DNA of 64,000 nucleotides from Botrytis cinerea B05.10 (taxonomy: Eukaryota > Ascomycota > Leotiomycetes > Helotiales > Sclerotiniaceae). Positions within the stretch are counted from its first letter, which is position 1, and every line of letters starts with the position of its first letter. The DNA lies in the NCBI RefSeq assembly GCF_000143535.2, contig NC_037316.1, forward strand, positions 186,001 to 250,000. The letters run 5' to 3'. The translations under genes were made by a program, and so were the position numbers. Of this stretch, positions 31,522-42,892 are shown piece by piece. The notes under the pieces are model-generated. The model did not search any database, was not told where the DNA came from, and was given only the letters and a program-made list of their open reading frames with translations.

Positions 31522-34512
31522 TCATGCCCTGCTCCGATTTGCCAACTTCTTTTCTCCCATCTCCTCTATCTCTTTCTTCTTGTGATAATGGGGTGCAAGC
31601 TCATACAACCAATTTGCTTTGATGGGAATGCAACTGCGCATGTACTCCTTTGTAGTTTGTACAAGTTCATGATACACAACCAACTTGATAGGGGGATCAT
31701 TTGCCATCAATACTGACGAAGGATGTATATACACTGTAGTATTTCTCTTCACTGTCCGATAGCTATCTCCATCTCGTTGTAATCGTGCCGCATTAGCGAA
31801 GAATCCCGCCGTAATCGCTTTTTGAATAGGCTCCAGATTTGACGCCCCACAACTGGCAATTGTAACTTCCACGCGTTCACAGAGCTTTGCAAGTTGGTCT
31901 CGAACATCCCTAGCTCGAGTAAGGGAACGTTGTTGAAGAAAGTTTTCTTTAGCCCAGATAGTGCTGAAATCATTGTCCACCCACTGATTCCAAATGTTCA
32001 AATAGGTGAGGTGGTCCCCTCCTTCTTTGATCGTGAAGCGCGCTCTGGCGCTATCTGCATGCACTCTTTGTTCTCCTTTGGGACGGAAAAATAGTGCCGA
32101 ACTTTCACCTAACATTGCCATGATGCTCAATACTTCGTCAGAGCATGCCAGTTGGTCTGAAGCAATGATAGACTTCGCAACTTGAGGATCTGTTGGGAAT
32201 TCGGCCATTTGTCTTCCAATTTTGGTTAGTTCCCCACGGTTGTTCAATGCAGATAACGCGTACAATTGGTTGAGAGCACCAATTAAAGTTTCTGTCGGTG
32301 GAGGGTCCATAAAGTCAAAAGTCAAGAGATCGTTAATTCCAAGTGACTTAAGTAGGAGAACTGTACCATTCAGATTTGTTCGCTGGATTTCAGGAGTGGT
32401 ACTTTCTTCCATTTCATTCATAAACGCCCATTTGGTGTACAAGCGGAAGCACTTCCCAGGTCCTACACGACCAGCACGACCACTTCTTTGATTCGCAGAC
32501 GCTCGTGAACATGCTACTGTAACCAACTTTGACATTCCAGTCGCTGGATTATAGATATTCTCCTTTACAAATCCTGGATCGATGACATACACAATGCCAT
32601 CAATGGTCAAACTCGTCTCTGCAATATTGGTTGCCAACACAACTTTTCGTGCTCCTTTAGGTGTTGGTTCGAAAATTTTGGTTTGTAGGTCGGTTGGAAG
32701 ATTTGCGTAAATAGGACAAATAACAAGCTCGGGTACTCTCGAACCCAATTTTTTTGAAATATCACTTATTCGTTCTTCCGCTGCCTCAATCTCATCTTGA
32801 CCTGTTAGAAATATCAGCACATCGCCACTTGGCTGAGAGGTATGTATCTGAAAAAGTGTAGTAATGGCTGCAGCAAGATAATTTGCTTCTGGCTGTGGGG
32901 TATTATAAATTTCGACTGGGTAACTACGCCCTTTAACATTGAAGATAGGAGCGCCATCGAAGAAGTCTGAGAAAGCCTGTGCATTAATTGTCGCTGAAGC
33001 AATCAGGAGTTTAATTGTTGGCCTTTCTTTGGCAAGATCTTTGAGCAAAGCTAGAAGTATATCGGTATGCACAGTCCGTTCGTGAGCTTCATCAATCATA
33101 ATCACCTGATACTCGTCCAGAGAAGGTGTAATCATGACCTCTTTCAAAAGATGACCATCCGTCATATATTTGATGAGAGTTTTGTCACTTGTACAATCCT
33201 CAAAACGGATAGCGTAACCAACTTCGTTTCCGATCTTGCATCCCATTTCCTCTGACACACGTTGAGCAACGGACATGGCAGCCACTCTCCTAGGTTGCGT
33301 TACTCCAATTTTCATCCCATCTTTAGTATACCCAGCTTCATGTAGATACTGGGGCAGTTGTGTAGTTTTGCCAGATCCTGTCTCACCAACAAGGATAATA
33401 GTCTGAAACTGATCAAGGGCAGCCAGAAATTCGTCCTTGTAAGCATAGATTGGAAGATTTTTCCTCGTCTCCTCAATTGTCTTTGCTTTCTGCTCAGCAG
33501 CCTTCAGTTGTTCACCTAAGAATCTTGCTTCTTTATCCATGCCTTGACCCGGTAACTTCGAATCCATAATCCACTTAATCCCTTGCTCCTCGTCCAAGAT
33601 ATAATCATATTCGCCTTGATCGACTCGTTCTGTGCTTTGGATCTGGTTTCTGGCGAGCTTTTCTTGTTGCCTGTCCCACTCCTCGTGTTCAGAAACGAAT
33701 TTCTCCTGGCCATATTCATCCCTTTCGACGTAACGTTTGTATAGTGCATCTTGTTTCTTCTTTTGATCGAGCTTCCCTTTCTCTGTAATATAGTCGTCTG
33801 GCATAGCATAGCCATCACGGTGATCATCAATTCTTGATCTCTCATCAGCGAGTCGAAGTAGCTCTCTATTCTTGGCGAAATCTGCCTTCTCCTTCTTTGA
33901 TAAATTGGAATAAGGATCATTCAGCTCCCTCGTTTCATCCTCGACCTGTCTCCTCAGCAAAGCGAGACGCTCCGCTTCACGCTTCTTCAGGTATTCTTGT
34001 CTCGACCTTTCCCTTAGATCTGGCATTGCAGCACGTCTTGCAGCAGCATCGTCGGCCAATGCTCTCCTCTGTGCCATAATAGGATCGGATCTATCTTCGA
34101 GTATTGTCTTCGATTTGTCGGAATTCTTCGACAGCAGCCTCTGCGCAAAAGCATCCTTCTCTGCTTGATCTTTCCTTCGTTCTTTTTCTGAATCCGAGAT
34201 ATCGTCATCTGAATGTACTGTTTTGACCCGTTTTGAGGCAGGCTCCTGAAATTCGGGTTCGTCCTCGGAAATGTATTCTTCGTCGCCCCATCGTTCCTCA
34301 TAATCATCATTCGCCTTATTCCGGATAGTTTTCGAGCGCTGCTCTGTATCTCTACGTGGAGACCTTTCTCGACGAGGTGACCTTTCTCGGTGTTTGTCGC
34401 GCCGCGAGGAGCTTTCACGGTGTGACTTTTTCTCTTTCCTCTTTGCTACCACTTTTGCTGGACCTATTTCCTCTTCCTCCATAGGAAGAAGCGCGTATTT
34501 TTTAGAAGCCAT
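31522..34512 (-). CDS. PRP2: Pre-mRNA-splicing DEAH-box RNA helicase Prp2/DHX16
   Basis: A single exon encodes 996 aa. Prp2 is the ATPase that remodels the spliceosome (Bact to B*) just before the first splicing step, activated by Spp2. The ATG at 34512 gives MASKKYALLPMEEEEIGPAK. Residues 20-75 are a Lys/Arg/Ser-rich nuclear region (RRDKHRERSPRRERSPRR), followed by a charged helical N domain. Helicase motifs: I GETGSGKTTQLPQYL (about 375), Ia TQPRRVAAMSVA, II DEAH (about 472), III SAT (about 504), V TNIAETSLTIDG, VI QRSGRAGRVG (about 675). The C-terminal ratchet and OB-fold regions are present, ending ELAPHYHKKKEIEEMGEKK. Absence of an S1 domain and the wording around motif Ia and the IHTSQPSGD segment favour Prp2/DHX16 over Prp22 or Prp43. 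Lack of introns in a 3-kb gene is notable but not odd. It is divergent from the small membrane-protein gene at 34827. Confidence 0.95.
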   Translation of the reverse strand: MASKKYALLPMEEEEIGPAKVVAKRKEKKSHRESSSRRDKHRERSPRRERSPRRDTEQRSKTIRNKANDDYEERWGDEEYISEDEPEFQEPASKRVKTVHSDDDISDSEKERRKDQAEKDAFAQRLLSKNSDKSKTILEDRSDPIMAQRRALADDAAARRAAMPDLRERSRQEYLKKREAERLALLRRQVEDETRELNDPYSNLSKKEKADFAKNRELLRLADERSRIDDHRDGYAMPDDYITEKGKLDQKKKQDALYKRYVERDEYGQEKFVSEHEEWDRQQEKLARNQIQSTERVDQGEYDYILDEEQGIKWIMDSKLPGQGMDKEARFLGEQLKAAEQKAKTIEETRKNLPIYAYKDEFLAALDQFQTIILVGETGSGKTTQLPQYLHEAGYTKDGMKIGVTQPRRVAAMSVAQRVSEEMGCKIGNEVGYAIRFEDCTSDKTLIKYMTDGHLLKEVMITPSLDEYQVIMIDEAHERTVHTDILLALLKDLAKERPTIKLLIASATINAQAFSDFFDGAPIFNVKGRSYPVEIYNTPQPEANYLAAAITTLFQIHTSQPSGDVLIFLTGQDEIEAAEERISDISKKLGSRVPELVICPIYANLPTDLQTKIFEPTPKGARKVVLATNIAETSLTIDGIVYVIDPGFVKENIYNPATGMSKLVTVACSRASANQRSGRAGRVGPGKCFRLYTKWAFMNEMEESTTPEIQRTNLNGTVLLLKSLGINDLLTFDFMDPPPTETLIGALNQLYALSALNNRGELTKIGRQMAEFPTDPQVAKSIIASDQLACSDEVLSIMAMLGESSALFFRPKGEQRVHADSARARFTIKEGGDHLTYLNIWNQWVDNDFSTIWAKENFLQQRSLTRARDVRDQLAKLCERVEVTIASCGASNLEPIQKAITAGFFANAARLQRDGDSYRTVKRNTTVYIHPSSVLMANDPPIKLVVYHELVQTTKEYMRSCIPIKANWLYELAPHYHKKKEIEEMGEKKLANRSRA

Positions 34513-34826
34513 ACTGTTTTGATATACTGGAGATATCTGGGTAAACAGAAACAGGTTAAGTTAAGTGAGGCAGGCGATTTTTCTGTAATTTCGTCGAATG
34601 TTGAAATAACATTATTATGAATGTCGCAGCCTCGCGACATGTACGATGTGATTGCTTGGAGCTCAAATAAGTGGATCACAAAATGATCCGATAATTATCC
34701 GACAATTCAATAAGGCATTTCTGGACCTCACTTCAATGATCGAATTTGATGCCATGTGACGGAATGGGATGAACGACAATTGAAAATAAACAAGTGAAGC
34801 GGAAAAGAAAGAAAAGACTGAGCAAA
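34513..34826. promoter_or_regulatory. Divergent promoter between PRP2 and the small mitochondrial protein gene
   Basis: 314 bp separate two start codons pointing apart, so both promoters lie here. No TATA box or obvious operator is visible. Purine-rich sequence precedes the plus-strand ATG. Confidence 0.55.
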
Positions 34827-35238
34827 ATGAATCGCACTTCGATGAGTCTCTTAAGGGGCTCAAAATACCTGGCAAGGAGCGGCGCATCCATATCACAACG
34901 ACGATTTGCATCCTCAGAAACTCCTTCACCTACTGTAAGCCGTCCGCTTTCTCTCACTAGATGCATATTTTCAGTTCACATACTGTCCCCAAGTTGGTTC
35001 TAAGTTAGAGCTAATACCTACTAAGCGCGCATTCTACAAAACTTTCACTCGCCCTATCGCAAAAACTCTCCTGATAGCAACTTTCATATATCAATTGACC
35101 TATTGGGGTTGGGTGAAATTGGAGAAGGATGAATTAAAAGCAGGCAAACGTAGGGAAATAAAGGAACTCGAGGAGGAATTGGAGAAAATCAGTGGAGGCG
35201 CTATTAAGGGCGAAGATGTGAAAGTCAAAGGTATCTAA
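34827..35238 (+). CDS. Small mitochondrial-type membrane protein, 123 aa
   Basis: Two exons, 34827-34934 and 34975-35238, phase 0, separated by a 40-bp GT-AG intron (GTAAGC...TTTTCAG). The join gives TPSPTFTYCPQVGSKLELIP. The N terminus MNRTSMSLLRGSKYLARSGA followed by SISQRRFASSE is a classic import presequence with an Arg at -2/-3. One hydrophobic segment (KTLLIATFIYQLTYWGWV, about 64-81) is followed by a charged helix (KLEKDELKAGKRREIKELEE). The layout fits a single-pass inner-membrane protein such as an assembly factor or small accessory subunit. I do not recognise the family firmly. The downstream sequence after TAA at 35236 shows no further exon. Confidence 0.75.
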
Positions 35239-36689
35239 GGAGAGCTGGCAATATTATGCACGAGGTTCAAGCACATAGTCACTTGGGGAACTGTGCAGCG
35301 TGGAAATGAAGATGGAGAATTATTGCGACCAAATGAAGTCGCTCTCATGATCTGGTCATGGTGGCTACTACTTAGTCTCCAATATACAGTCGCAATCGCT
35401 GTACAGCGACGACTTACAGACGAGATATCGTTTGCGATATACCTATCAGATTCATGCTCGATTTTGCGCAAATCGAAATCACAACATAGATAAACATTTT
35501 GTTTGTGTGGGGCCCTTCTTGGAATCCGATCGACTACCATTGCGAAGATATCAGTTCCAAAATATGAACATAACTATAATTACAAATTATGGTAGCCATC
35601 GTACCTGCTTGTCTACACTGCATCTTGATGTTTCGCCGAGAGGGGAGGGCGTGTTGCGCTTCACACCATGATGTTGAATTTCCATCGAAGTCGATCAAAA
35701 TCCTTGAACACTGTCTTGAAATTCACCAAATGTTTCATGCAACTATCTATCATCTACACCCCCTGCTCAAAATTTTACCAAAAAATTGTATCAAGTGTAG
35801 CAAGTACACACTCTCTCCTCTGTAATGAAATTTCTACTTACTTTGTCTAATCCCAATGGCTCAGGACTGCCTCCTCTTTTTAAATAAATGTATTGAATCA
35901 ATGATGTAATGTGAAGGAAGGATTGGGCATTGATATGAGTAAGGAAATGGAGTAGGGAAGGAAAGCAATCGAGTTACGTCTCACACATGTCACATTGATG
36001 ACAGCACGTGGTCACCGCATCTTGCCCGAATAATCTTTTTTTTGGTCTATAGAATTGTTAGCGGAAACTCAGAGCGGGGACTTGCCAAGAGAGCCAGAGA
36101 AGAGAGAGAGCGTTTGCTTGTTTTGATGCTGGTCAGGGCTTGTGCATTTATTTGTTTGAGAGATTGGGTATTGCAGTGAGTGAATGGTGAATTGGTGGAA
36201 AGATGAGAAGTGCGTGGTTGGGAAGCGAGGACTTTTGGGCGGAGGCGGTGAAGTCGGGGTAATGTGCTTTGTGTGATTTGCGAATGAGCGGCGGACAGAA
36301 AGTTTGACTTGTTGGGGTAGGCAGTGATGATGCTTCGAATGATAAACATGTGTTGTTTACATGCCATTCATGACGTCCCAAGCATCGTCTGAAACCAATT
36401 GGCTTATATCAAAAATAGCATTGCATACCTAGTAGTACATCCATCGATATTCATATTTAGAACCGTGGCACAGAGCTGTACCATTGAAAAGTTGTGTAGA
36501 AGCAAGAGTAGGATATGACGTAGCCAAAAGTAAATTGAGAAGGGTCTAGTAGAGGTAGTTTTGAACAATCGTATTACGCTTTTCCAAATGTGGTATCTAT
36601 CTAACCGTCTATCACTTCGGCATATGTGGAATATCACTATATCAACTAAATCCCACTTATTCTTCATATAAACCTTAACTGTGTTCGGT
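35239..36689. other. Intergenic region, 1.45 kb
   Basis: It contains the 3' ends of the small membrane-protein gene and of URB2 (convergent). Short frames on both strands have no protein-like pattern; a minus frame at 36047-36381 is Ser/Leu/His low complexity. No repeats seen. Confidence 0.5.
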
Positions 36690-39600
36690 TTAAGCACCTT
36701 TCCATTTTCCGAATCGAGCCCAATCTCTATATAAAGTTCCCCAAACTGCTCTAGCACTGGAATCCAGCCCATCAACCACAGCCTTACGTCCTTCCATATC
36801 TGTGCACCCGAATATTGCATACAGGCCAGGTGTCATAGCAGTTCTAACTTCTGACTTCATTGTCATTTCGAGGTTGAATTTTATGTATGTCTGAAGTATG
36901 ATGTGCATATGTTGACCGGCGATCTTTTTGGCTTTGGCGACAGCAGACGTGAGATTGTTCATAGATGAATGAGAAATGGAATTAGGTGTAGGGTCGCAAA
37001 TGAGGGTGAGAAGACGGGTAAAAGATTCGGCGGCTATGGGAGAAAGGGTATTCGAGGAAGATGAAGTTATGCCTGGTTGAAGTTGCGGGAGCCAGGGGGG
37101 CGGGGTAAAGGCCTGAAGAAGCCTCTTAGAGGTGTGCGAATGGGCTGTAAAGAAGCAGCGGAGAAGAGGCTGTAGAACTTGGATGACACAATGAAGATGA
37201 CCCTCAAGACGGAAGCGGTGGTTGGTAAGGACGACCTTCATTAACGCACACAGACGAATGAAGATGTTATTCGCTTGTGAAGTAGGAAGAGAAGGTCCTT
37301 TGCTGGAGCATATTATAGCAAGTATTGCCAGAGTGCGATCAACGGACCATTGGGAGAGGGCACGACGCTACGGATTTGTTAGCTATATCTAGGGAAGGCT
37401 GCGAAATTGAGACTCATACTTTTGTCTTTAACATCATCTCCATAATTTCCCCTAGCAGAGAAAATACCCGGTATGAATTGGTCTTGATAATCTGTGTGCA
37501 AAACAGATCGTAAGCTTGACAGAGATCCATAGATCCTTGGGAATTCTTTGCATCAGCAGGCTCATGTCCAATATCTGTCAAATGTTAGCTATAAGCAGCA
37601 GGAGATGAAAGCACATTGGACATACTATCGCAGGCGCCAATAACATATCTGATAGCTACCAACTTATCCAGTTGATTCAAGCCAATCAGTTCTTCGCCCA
37701 TTAACTGTTGAACCAGCTGTAACTTTTCCGCATTGTCCATTCCGGAGGTAATTGTGTCCATCTTTTTCTTGATGCCAGCTCTACCGGCAGATGTGTTAAT
37801 AAAAGCCTCCAAAGAGATGTGGAGGATTCCATTTTCGTTGCTCGACGCACGAGTAGCAAAGAATTCCGGCAATAGTTGACGTACACCATCCACTTCTGGC
37901 TTTCCTTCATTCAGCTTCGCAGCATATACTTGACCTTCTGTTGCGAGAGGCTCAAGCTCTGATGAATCCACGTCCAGAGATTCCAGAGCCTGGAGAACAA
38001 CAACGACCGATAATGAACCATCCTTATGATTACCAACCTCATCTATCTTAGGTTTCTTTTTCAGTCGCCTTTGCAATTGGACGAGAAGAAATTTTCTGAA
38101 GGATGTGCAAAGGTCAGTCAAATCTTGGTTGCTGACAATAGCTAGATCATCAAGTTGCTTCGATTTGGTAATAAGAACAGTAAGTAATGAGTGTGATGTG
38201 GAGATGAAAGGCAAAGCCTTCTCGCCCTTGGTCTTCTTCTCGTCGCTGGTAAATTTGGAGAGTTTATCTTGGAGATAACTTATGGCATCTAAGACATAAT
38301 TTCGATTTTGAGACTGATCCAAGTTACTAGTCACATGTCTAATATAGATCAGTAAACAAACAGCCGGGATAATATCAGTATGAAGGACACGTACGACAAA
38401 GTCAACTTAACAAGCTCTCTCAATGTAACAAGAGTCTCCAATCGCTTGGGCATCTCCTCGAACCCGACTTTCTTGATCAATTTCTCAATTTCTTCGAAAT
38501 CCTTGTATTTCATGCCCTAGTATTGAATTAGTGACGCCTAGAATTCTGCCGGTTCTACTTACTGTATAAAATGTAGGGCGATGCATGATCTTCAATTTCA
38601 ATGCTAGCACAGCGGGATAACACTCAGGGGATTGTGCCAAGAGATCTGTTGACCAACTTTGCATAATCCGCTCTCTGTACTTCTTGCCGATCACCTCCAA
38701 TGGAAGTTGTGTTAGAGATTCAATGACAGCATAATTACATGTAAAAGTAGCAGTAAGAGGATTTTCTTCTTGAGTCTGACAGTTCAGCAGAACATCGATG
38801 AATCGACTGATGATGCTCGAGTGGTTGAGTACACAATCTTGACGCAGTACTCCAAACCATAAAGCGGCGAATGCTCCATGATTCAATACATGCTCAGTTG
38901 TAGAGGTCTTAGCCAAAGAAGCTATCCAGAGGATATTCTTTAACAGCAACTCAAAGGCACTGTCTTGTAACTTTATGCCAAGTTCTAGGGCACGAGGATA
39001 TTCCTGAAAGATGCAATTATAAAATGACCATGCAGTCCATTGAGCGCCTCGCGATAATGTGTTGAGATGGATGGGCCACTTTTCGATATTTGCCATTTTT
39101 TGATCAATCAAGGCACCAATAGAAGGGCCTAATTGTTCAAGGCAGCGCAAAACCACTGGCGATGAAAGACTTTCCAATTTCGTTCCAATTTCAGCCGCAT
39201 TCCATGCTGAGCATGCACATCGAAAGATTTCCAAATTATCCAATTCTTTCTCACCAAACGTATGGGTAGACAATATGGTAAAGGGGCTCGCTTGCTGCTC
39301 CCACAGCCCAGCAATTTCTTCTAGATGAAGAGGTTGCATCCATTGGAAGGATCGAGTCAGAACCCTCCAAGCCCGCCAGCTATATCTGTCACTCAACTTA
39401 CCAAAATTTCCGTTATCAAAGATGACATGGTACAAACGTGTTCCAATGATGTCTACAACATCTTCTCTAGAAATTGAATTTGCAATAGCTTCAAGGATGG
39501 TTACGACAGCGTTAGGTTGGTTTACCATCTCCATAGCTAGCCAATCAACCAACTGTACTATCTGTTGAACAGTTAAGGAATTCTCCAAAACCTTAGGAAG

Positions 39601-41326
39601 CTCGATCTGCAATGCTTCATCCTCCCAAGCACAAAAGGCATCTGCCGGGAACATCGCGTCTTCCTTTCGTGTTTGCTCAAACTTAACAAGCTGAGAGTAC
39701 CAGTGGCGCACAAATCCCGACAGATCACGAGCTTTGGCAAATTCATTCATTAAAGGAACGACAATCTCGGATACAATATGTCGAGATTGCTCGGGCCAGG
39801 CAGATTCGAAGTATACGTTAGTAATTCGCTCCAATACATCGTTCAATAAATTCTTGTCGCTATCAGCGATGAGGAAAACATTTGCATCAAGTTTCATCAC
39901 GGTTTCTAGAAGGTACCAATCCGTGCTTCCCTCAGGTACAATATACTCCGCTGTTAAACTTTTAAGTTCTGGGAGGCTAAGATCCACTTCGTGTTGAATG
40001 GAGCGCTGAAGTATTTCGCGGATGGCAGAATTATGCGCCGCTGTTTTAGTTGGGGGCATGGCAGCTTTCAAGGTTATGAATACTGTCTGAAGCCAGGCAT
40101 TGTCTGATGGTCGTCTTCGGCGGTCTCCATTCGACTGCAAAGACCGGATCGCAATATCAAAAAGAATAGGAGCGTTTGCAACATCTTGTAGAACTAGGAC
40201 TCTCGTCAAACTCTGCAACAATGTTGAATCTTGTTTCTCTCCGGCGCTCGCTTTTGAAGGAATGATGATATTTCGAGCAATCAATTTCTCCAAGATTTCC
40301 TTCCAATCCTGTGTTGCTGAATCTACCTTCGTCATTTTTAACAATGCTAGTAAAGGTTCTGAGCAGTGAAGAGAAAATTGCATAAGGTCTTCGGTTCCTG
40401 CCACGCGGTAGTCCCAGATGTCGATAAAGGGGGACATCAATTGAGGCGATATAACCACACCAGCCTTTTTACTCAAAACCATCTGGCAAAGAGACATCCA
40501 GGAACCTAGAACCATGGCGGACGATTCGGGCGTGGTTCGTACGACGGCTCGCATATACTCCGTGGTAAAGGCTGGACTTCGACCATTCCCTGCCGTTCTT
40601 TGGGAGAAAGAGACTTTGGTCGATCGAACGATACTATTGATGGCAGTATGAATCGCCATAACTAAAGCTCGAAGCCCGTTGGCTGGACCATGATACGTGT
40701 GGGTGACTAGTTCCCCGGTCCGTTTGCGCTTTTTCGAGATGATTGATGTTTCCCTTGAGTCAGACCCCGACGATGAATCATTTTGTGCCTCCATGCCTGA
40801 ATCGTCAATGTCGTTGATCTCTTGGGCTTCCTGTAATGTCTGTTGTAGGGTTACGATAAACTTCTTTTCGGTGAGCATGCGTGCTGTATTCGCTAGCGGG
40901 ATCGCATTCAACAGTAAACGGAATAGGTGCCATGATGACGGTGTAATTCTAGGGGAGCATTGTTAGCTCATGATATTCAATCCAAAGTGTAATCAACAAT
41001 GTACCTGGCAGTTTTATCCTTAGGAGACTGCAATTTCTTCAAAAGCCATCGTAGAAGCCATTCTTCTCTACCATGAAACGAGCCTGCCGCACATTTCTTC
41101 CTGAAGACTTTCTCTTCATGTTTTTGATGATCCAGAACAGTAGCGACCTTATCCAAATCAATATCAACAAATTTTCCAGCTTCACGAATTTGTTCCTCGA
41201 ACGGTGCCGATGCTTTCTCCAGCCCAGCAAGCTTTTCTTGCGCAATTCGAGATTTTGAATCCTATACAGTGATTAGTCCAAGGGTCGAACTTAAGATACT
41301 TATGCGACCTCGATATAACTTACCAT
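36690..41326 (-). CDS. URB2: Ribosome-biogenesis protein Urb2/Npa2, 1437 aa
   Basis: Seven coding exons on the minus strand: 41324-41326 (ATG only), 41005-41261, 38563-40948, 38395-38516, 37626-38338, 37420-37574 and 36690-37367. Introns are 62, 56, 46, 56, 51 and 52 bp, all GT-AG, and all joins keep frame (1438 codons). Urb2/Npa2 acts in the nucleolus in early 60S assembly and 27S pre-rRNA processing, in a complex with Urb1, Dbp6, Nop8 and Rsa3. The N terminus (MDSKSRIAQEKLAGLEKAS, then EEWLLRWLLKKLQSPKDKTA) and the helical-repeat body suit the family. The C-terminal block is the Urb2 domain: HLHCVIQVLQPLLRC, TPGLYAIFGCTDMEGRKAVV, ending LYRDWARFGKWKGA. The yeast protein is about 1170 aa; filamentous forms are longer. 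Adjacent exon fragments might be read as three separate genes if splicing is ignored. The m3C methyltransferase gene starts 258 bp away in the opposite direction. Confidence 0.9.
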
Positions 41327-41584
41327 TATTCAAAACTCTCATTGACAATTCGAATTTGGCAAATTCCCCTCCCTCGTTGATAGCTTAACTTTTTTTTGGG
41401 AGCCATTAAATCAAAAGCTGTAAGTGGCATAGTGTCCTGGCAAAACATGTTACCGCCTTCCTAATTGATACTGGCGTGCGCACGGACAGTCGCAGTAACA
41501 AAATAAATTTTCTATCTTGACTGCGACTTGTTTCTTCCATGCACAAAACCACAACACAATTTCAAACGTTGCTCATTGCTAAAT

Positions 41585-42892
41585 ATGTCTCAAGACGAAA
41601 TTCCACCAAGTAATGAAGGTACTGTTGCTGTCGAGGGTATCTCTGCCTTGACTATCCAGGATCCTGAATCATCCGTGGCTAATGATCGTCCCGAACTTCC
41701 CCATCGTTCTCATGATCCCGAAAACAACATGAAGAGATCAGATCCATTTCAATTTGGTTCTCGATATCTCAGTGAAAAAGACAACGTCTTCGAGTTCAAT
41801 GCATGGGATCACGTCGAGACTGATGATACTTACAAGGAGTATGCAGAACTACAATATGCGAAGCAACGCGAAGCTCCTGTATCGGAATTTGACAAAAGTA
41901 CGTATTTTCCGCTTTCTCTTTTCCCAAAACATTGCGCCAAATCCTGGTACAGTGCTACTATGACGATAAATCATAATTCATCTGAGGTTACTAGCCTCTG
42001 AATGATACAAATATAGCAATGTCTTTCGCTCCTATCTGACTGTAGTTTAATTTCTGAAACTATTTGACCTATGGTTTCTATCAAAAACTAACAGATTTCT
42101 CAAGGCAGATTCAATTCCGATCCCGCCAAATGGTGGAACAATTTTTACAAGAACAATACTGCCAATTTCTTCAAAGATCGAAAATGGCTCCAGCAAGAAT
42201 TCCCCATTCTTTCTCAAGTGACAGAGCCAACCTATGGGCCTTGTACAATTCTGGAAGTTGGCGCAGGCGCAGGTAACACTGCTTATCCAATATTAAAACA
42301 TAATCAAAACCCTGAATTAAAAATCCATGCTTGCGATTTCTCCAAGAAAGCAGTGGAAGTGATACGTGCGAACGAGGCATATGACACCAAGAATATCCAA
42401 GCAGACGTGTGGGATGCTGCTGGCGATGACCTTCCCCCTGGATTGGAAGAGGGTAGTGTCGATGTTGTGATCATGATCTTTATCTTCTCTGCACTTTCTC
42501 CTAGTCAATGGAATCGAGCCGTACAAAATGTCTTCAAAATCCTCAAGCCAGGTGGCGATGTGCTATTTCGAGATTACGGCCGTGGTGATCTTGCTCAAGT
42601 GCGTTTCAAAAAAGGCCGTTATCTAGAAGAAAACTTCTACATTAGAGGTGATGGAACTCGGGTATATTTCTTTGAAAAGGACGAGTTGGTCAACATTTGG
42701 ACCGGAAAACTTCCCGAGTCAGATGCTCAGGCTACAGATTCAACGACAGAGCAAGAGTGTGGCTTCGATATTATTGATCTAGGCGTTGACAGAAGGTTAC
42801 TGGTTAATAGAGCCAAAGAACTAAAGATGTATAGATGCTGGATGCAAGGCCGATTCAAGAAGAAGAGCTTGCCTAGCACCAATCCAAAATAA
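41585..42892 (+). CDS. TRM140: tRNA (cytosine-N3) methyltransferase, METTL2/6/Trm140 family, 366 aa
   Basis: Two exons, 41585-41897 and 42105-42892, with a 207-bp intron. Acceptor CAAG at 42104 is chosen because it alone gives the family segment SRFNSDPAKWWNNFYKNNT; the nearer AG at 42094 shifts frame. Start MSQDEIPPSNEG at 41585; an earlier in-frame codon at 41528 is not ATG. The enzyme installs 3-methylcytidine at position 32 of tRNA-Thr/Ser class substrates using S-adenosylmethionine. Motif I is ILEVGAGAGNTAYPIL (about 153), acidic loop IHACDFSKKAVEV, and the family signature FRDYGRGDLAQVRFKKGR, then FYIRGDGTRVYFFEKDEL. The N-terminal FGSRYLSEKDNVFEFNAWDH is the usual METTL2-like lead-in. 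In Saccharomyces the homologue is fused to an actin-binding domain; here it is free-standing, as in most fungi. It is divergent from URB2. Confidence 0.93.

Noticed and set aside
36047..36381. Two overlapping minus-strand frames
   Set aside because: Leu/Ser/His-rich composition, overlap each other, no splice signals linking to a gene.
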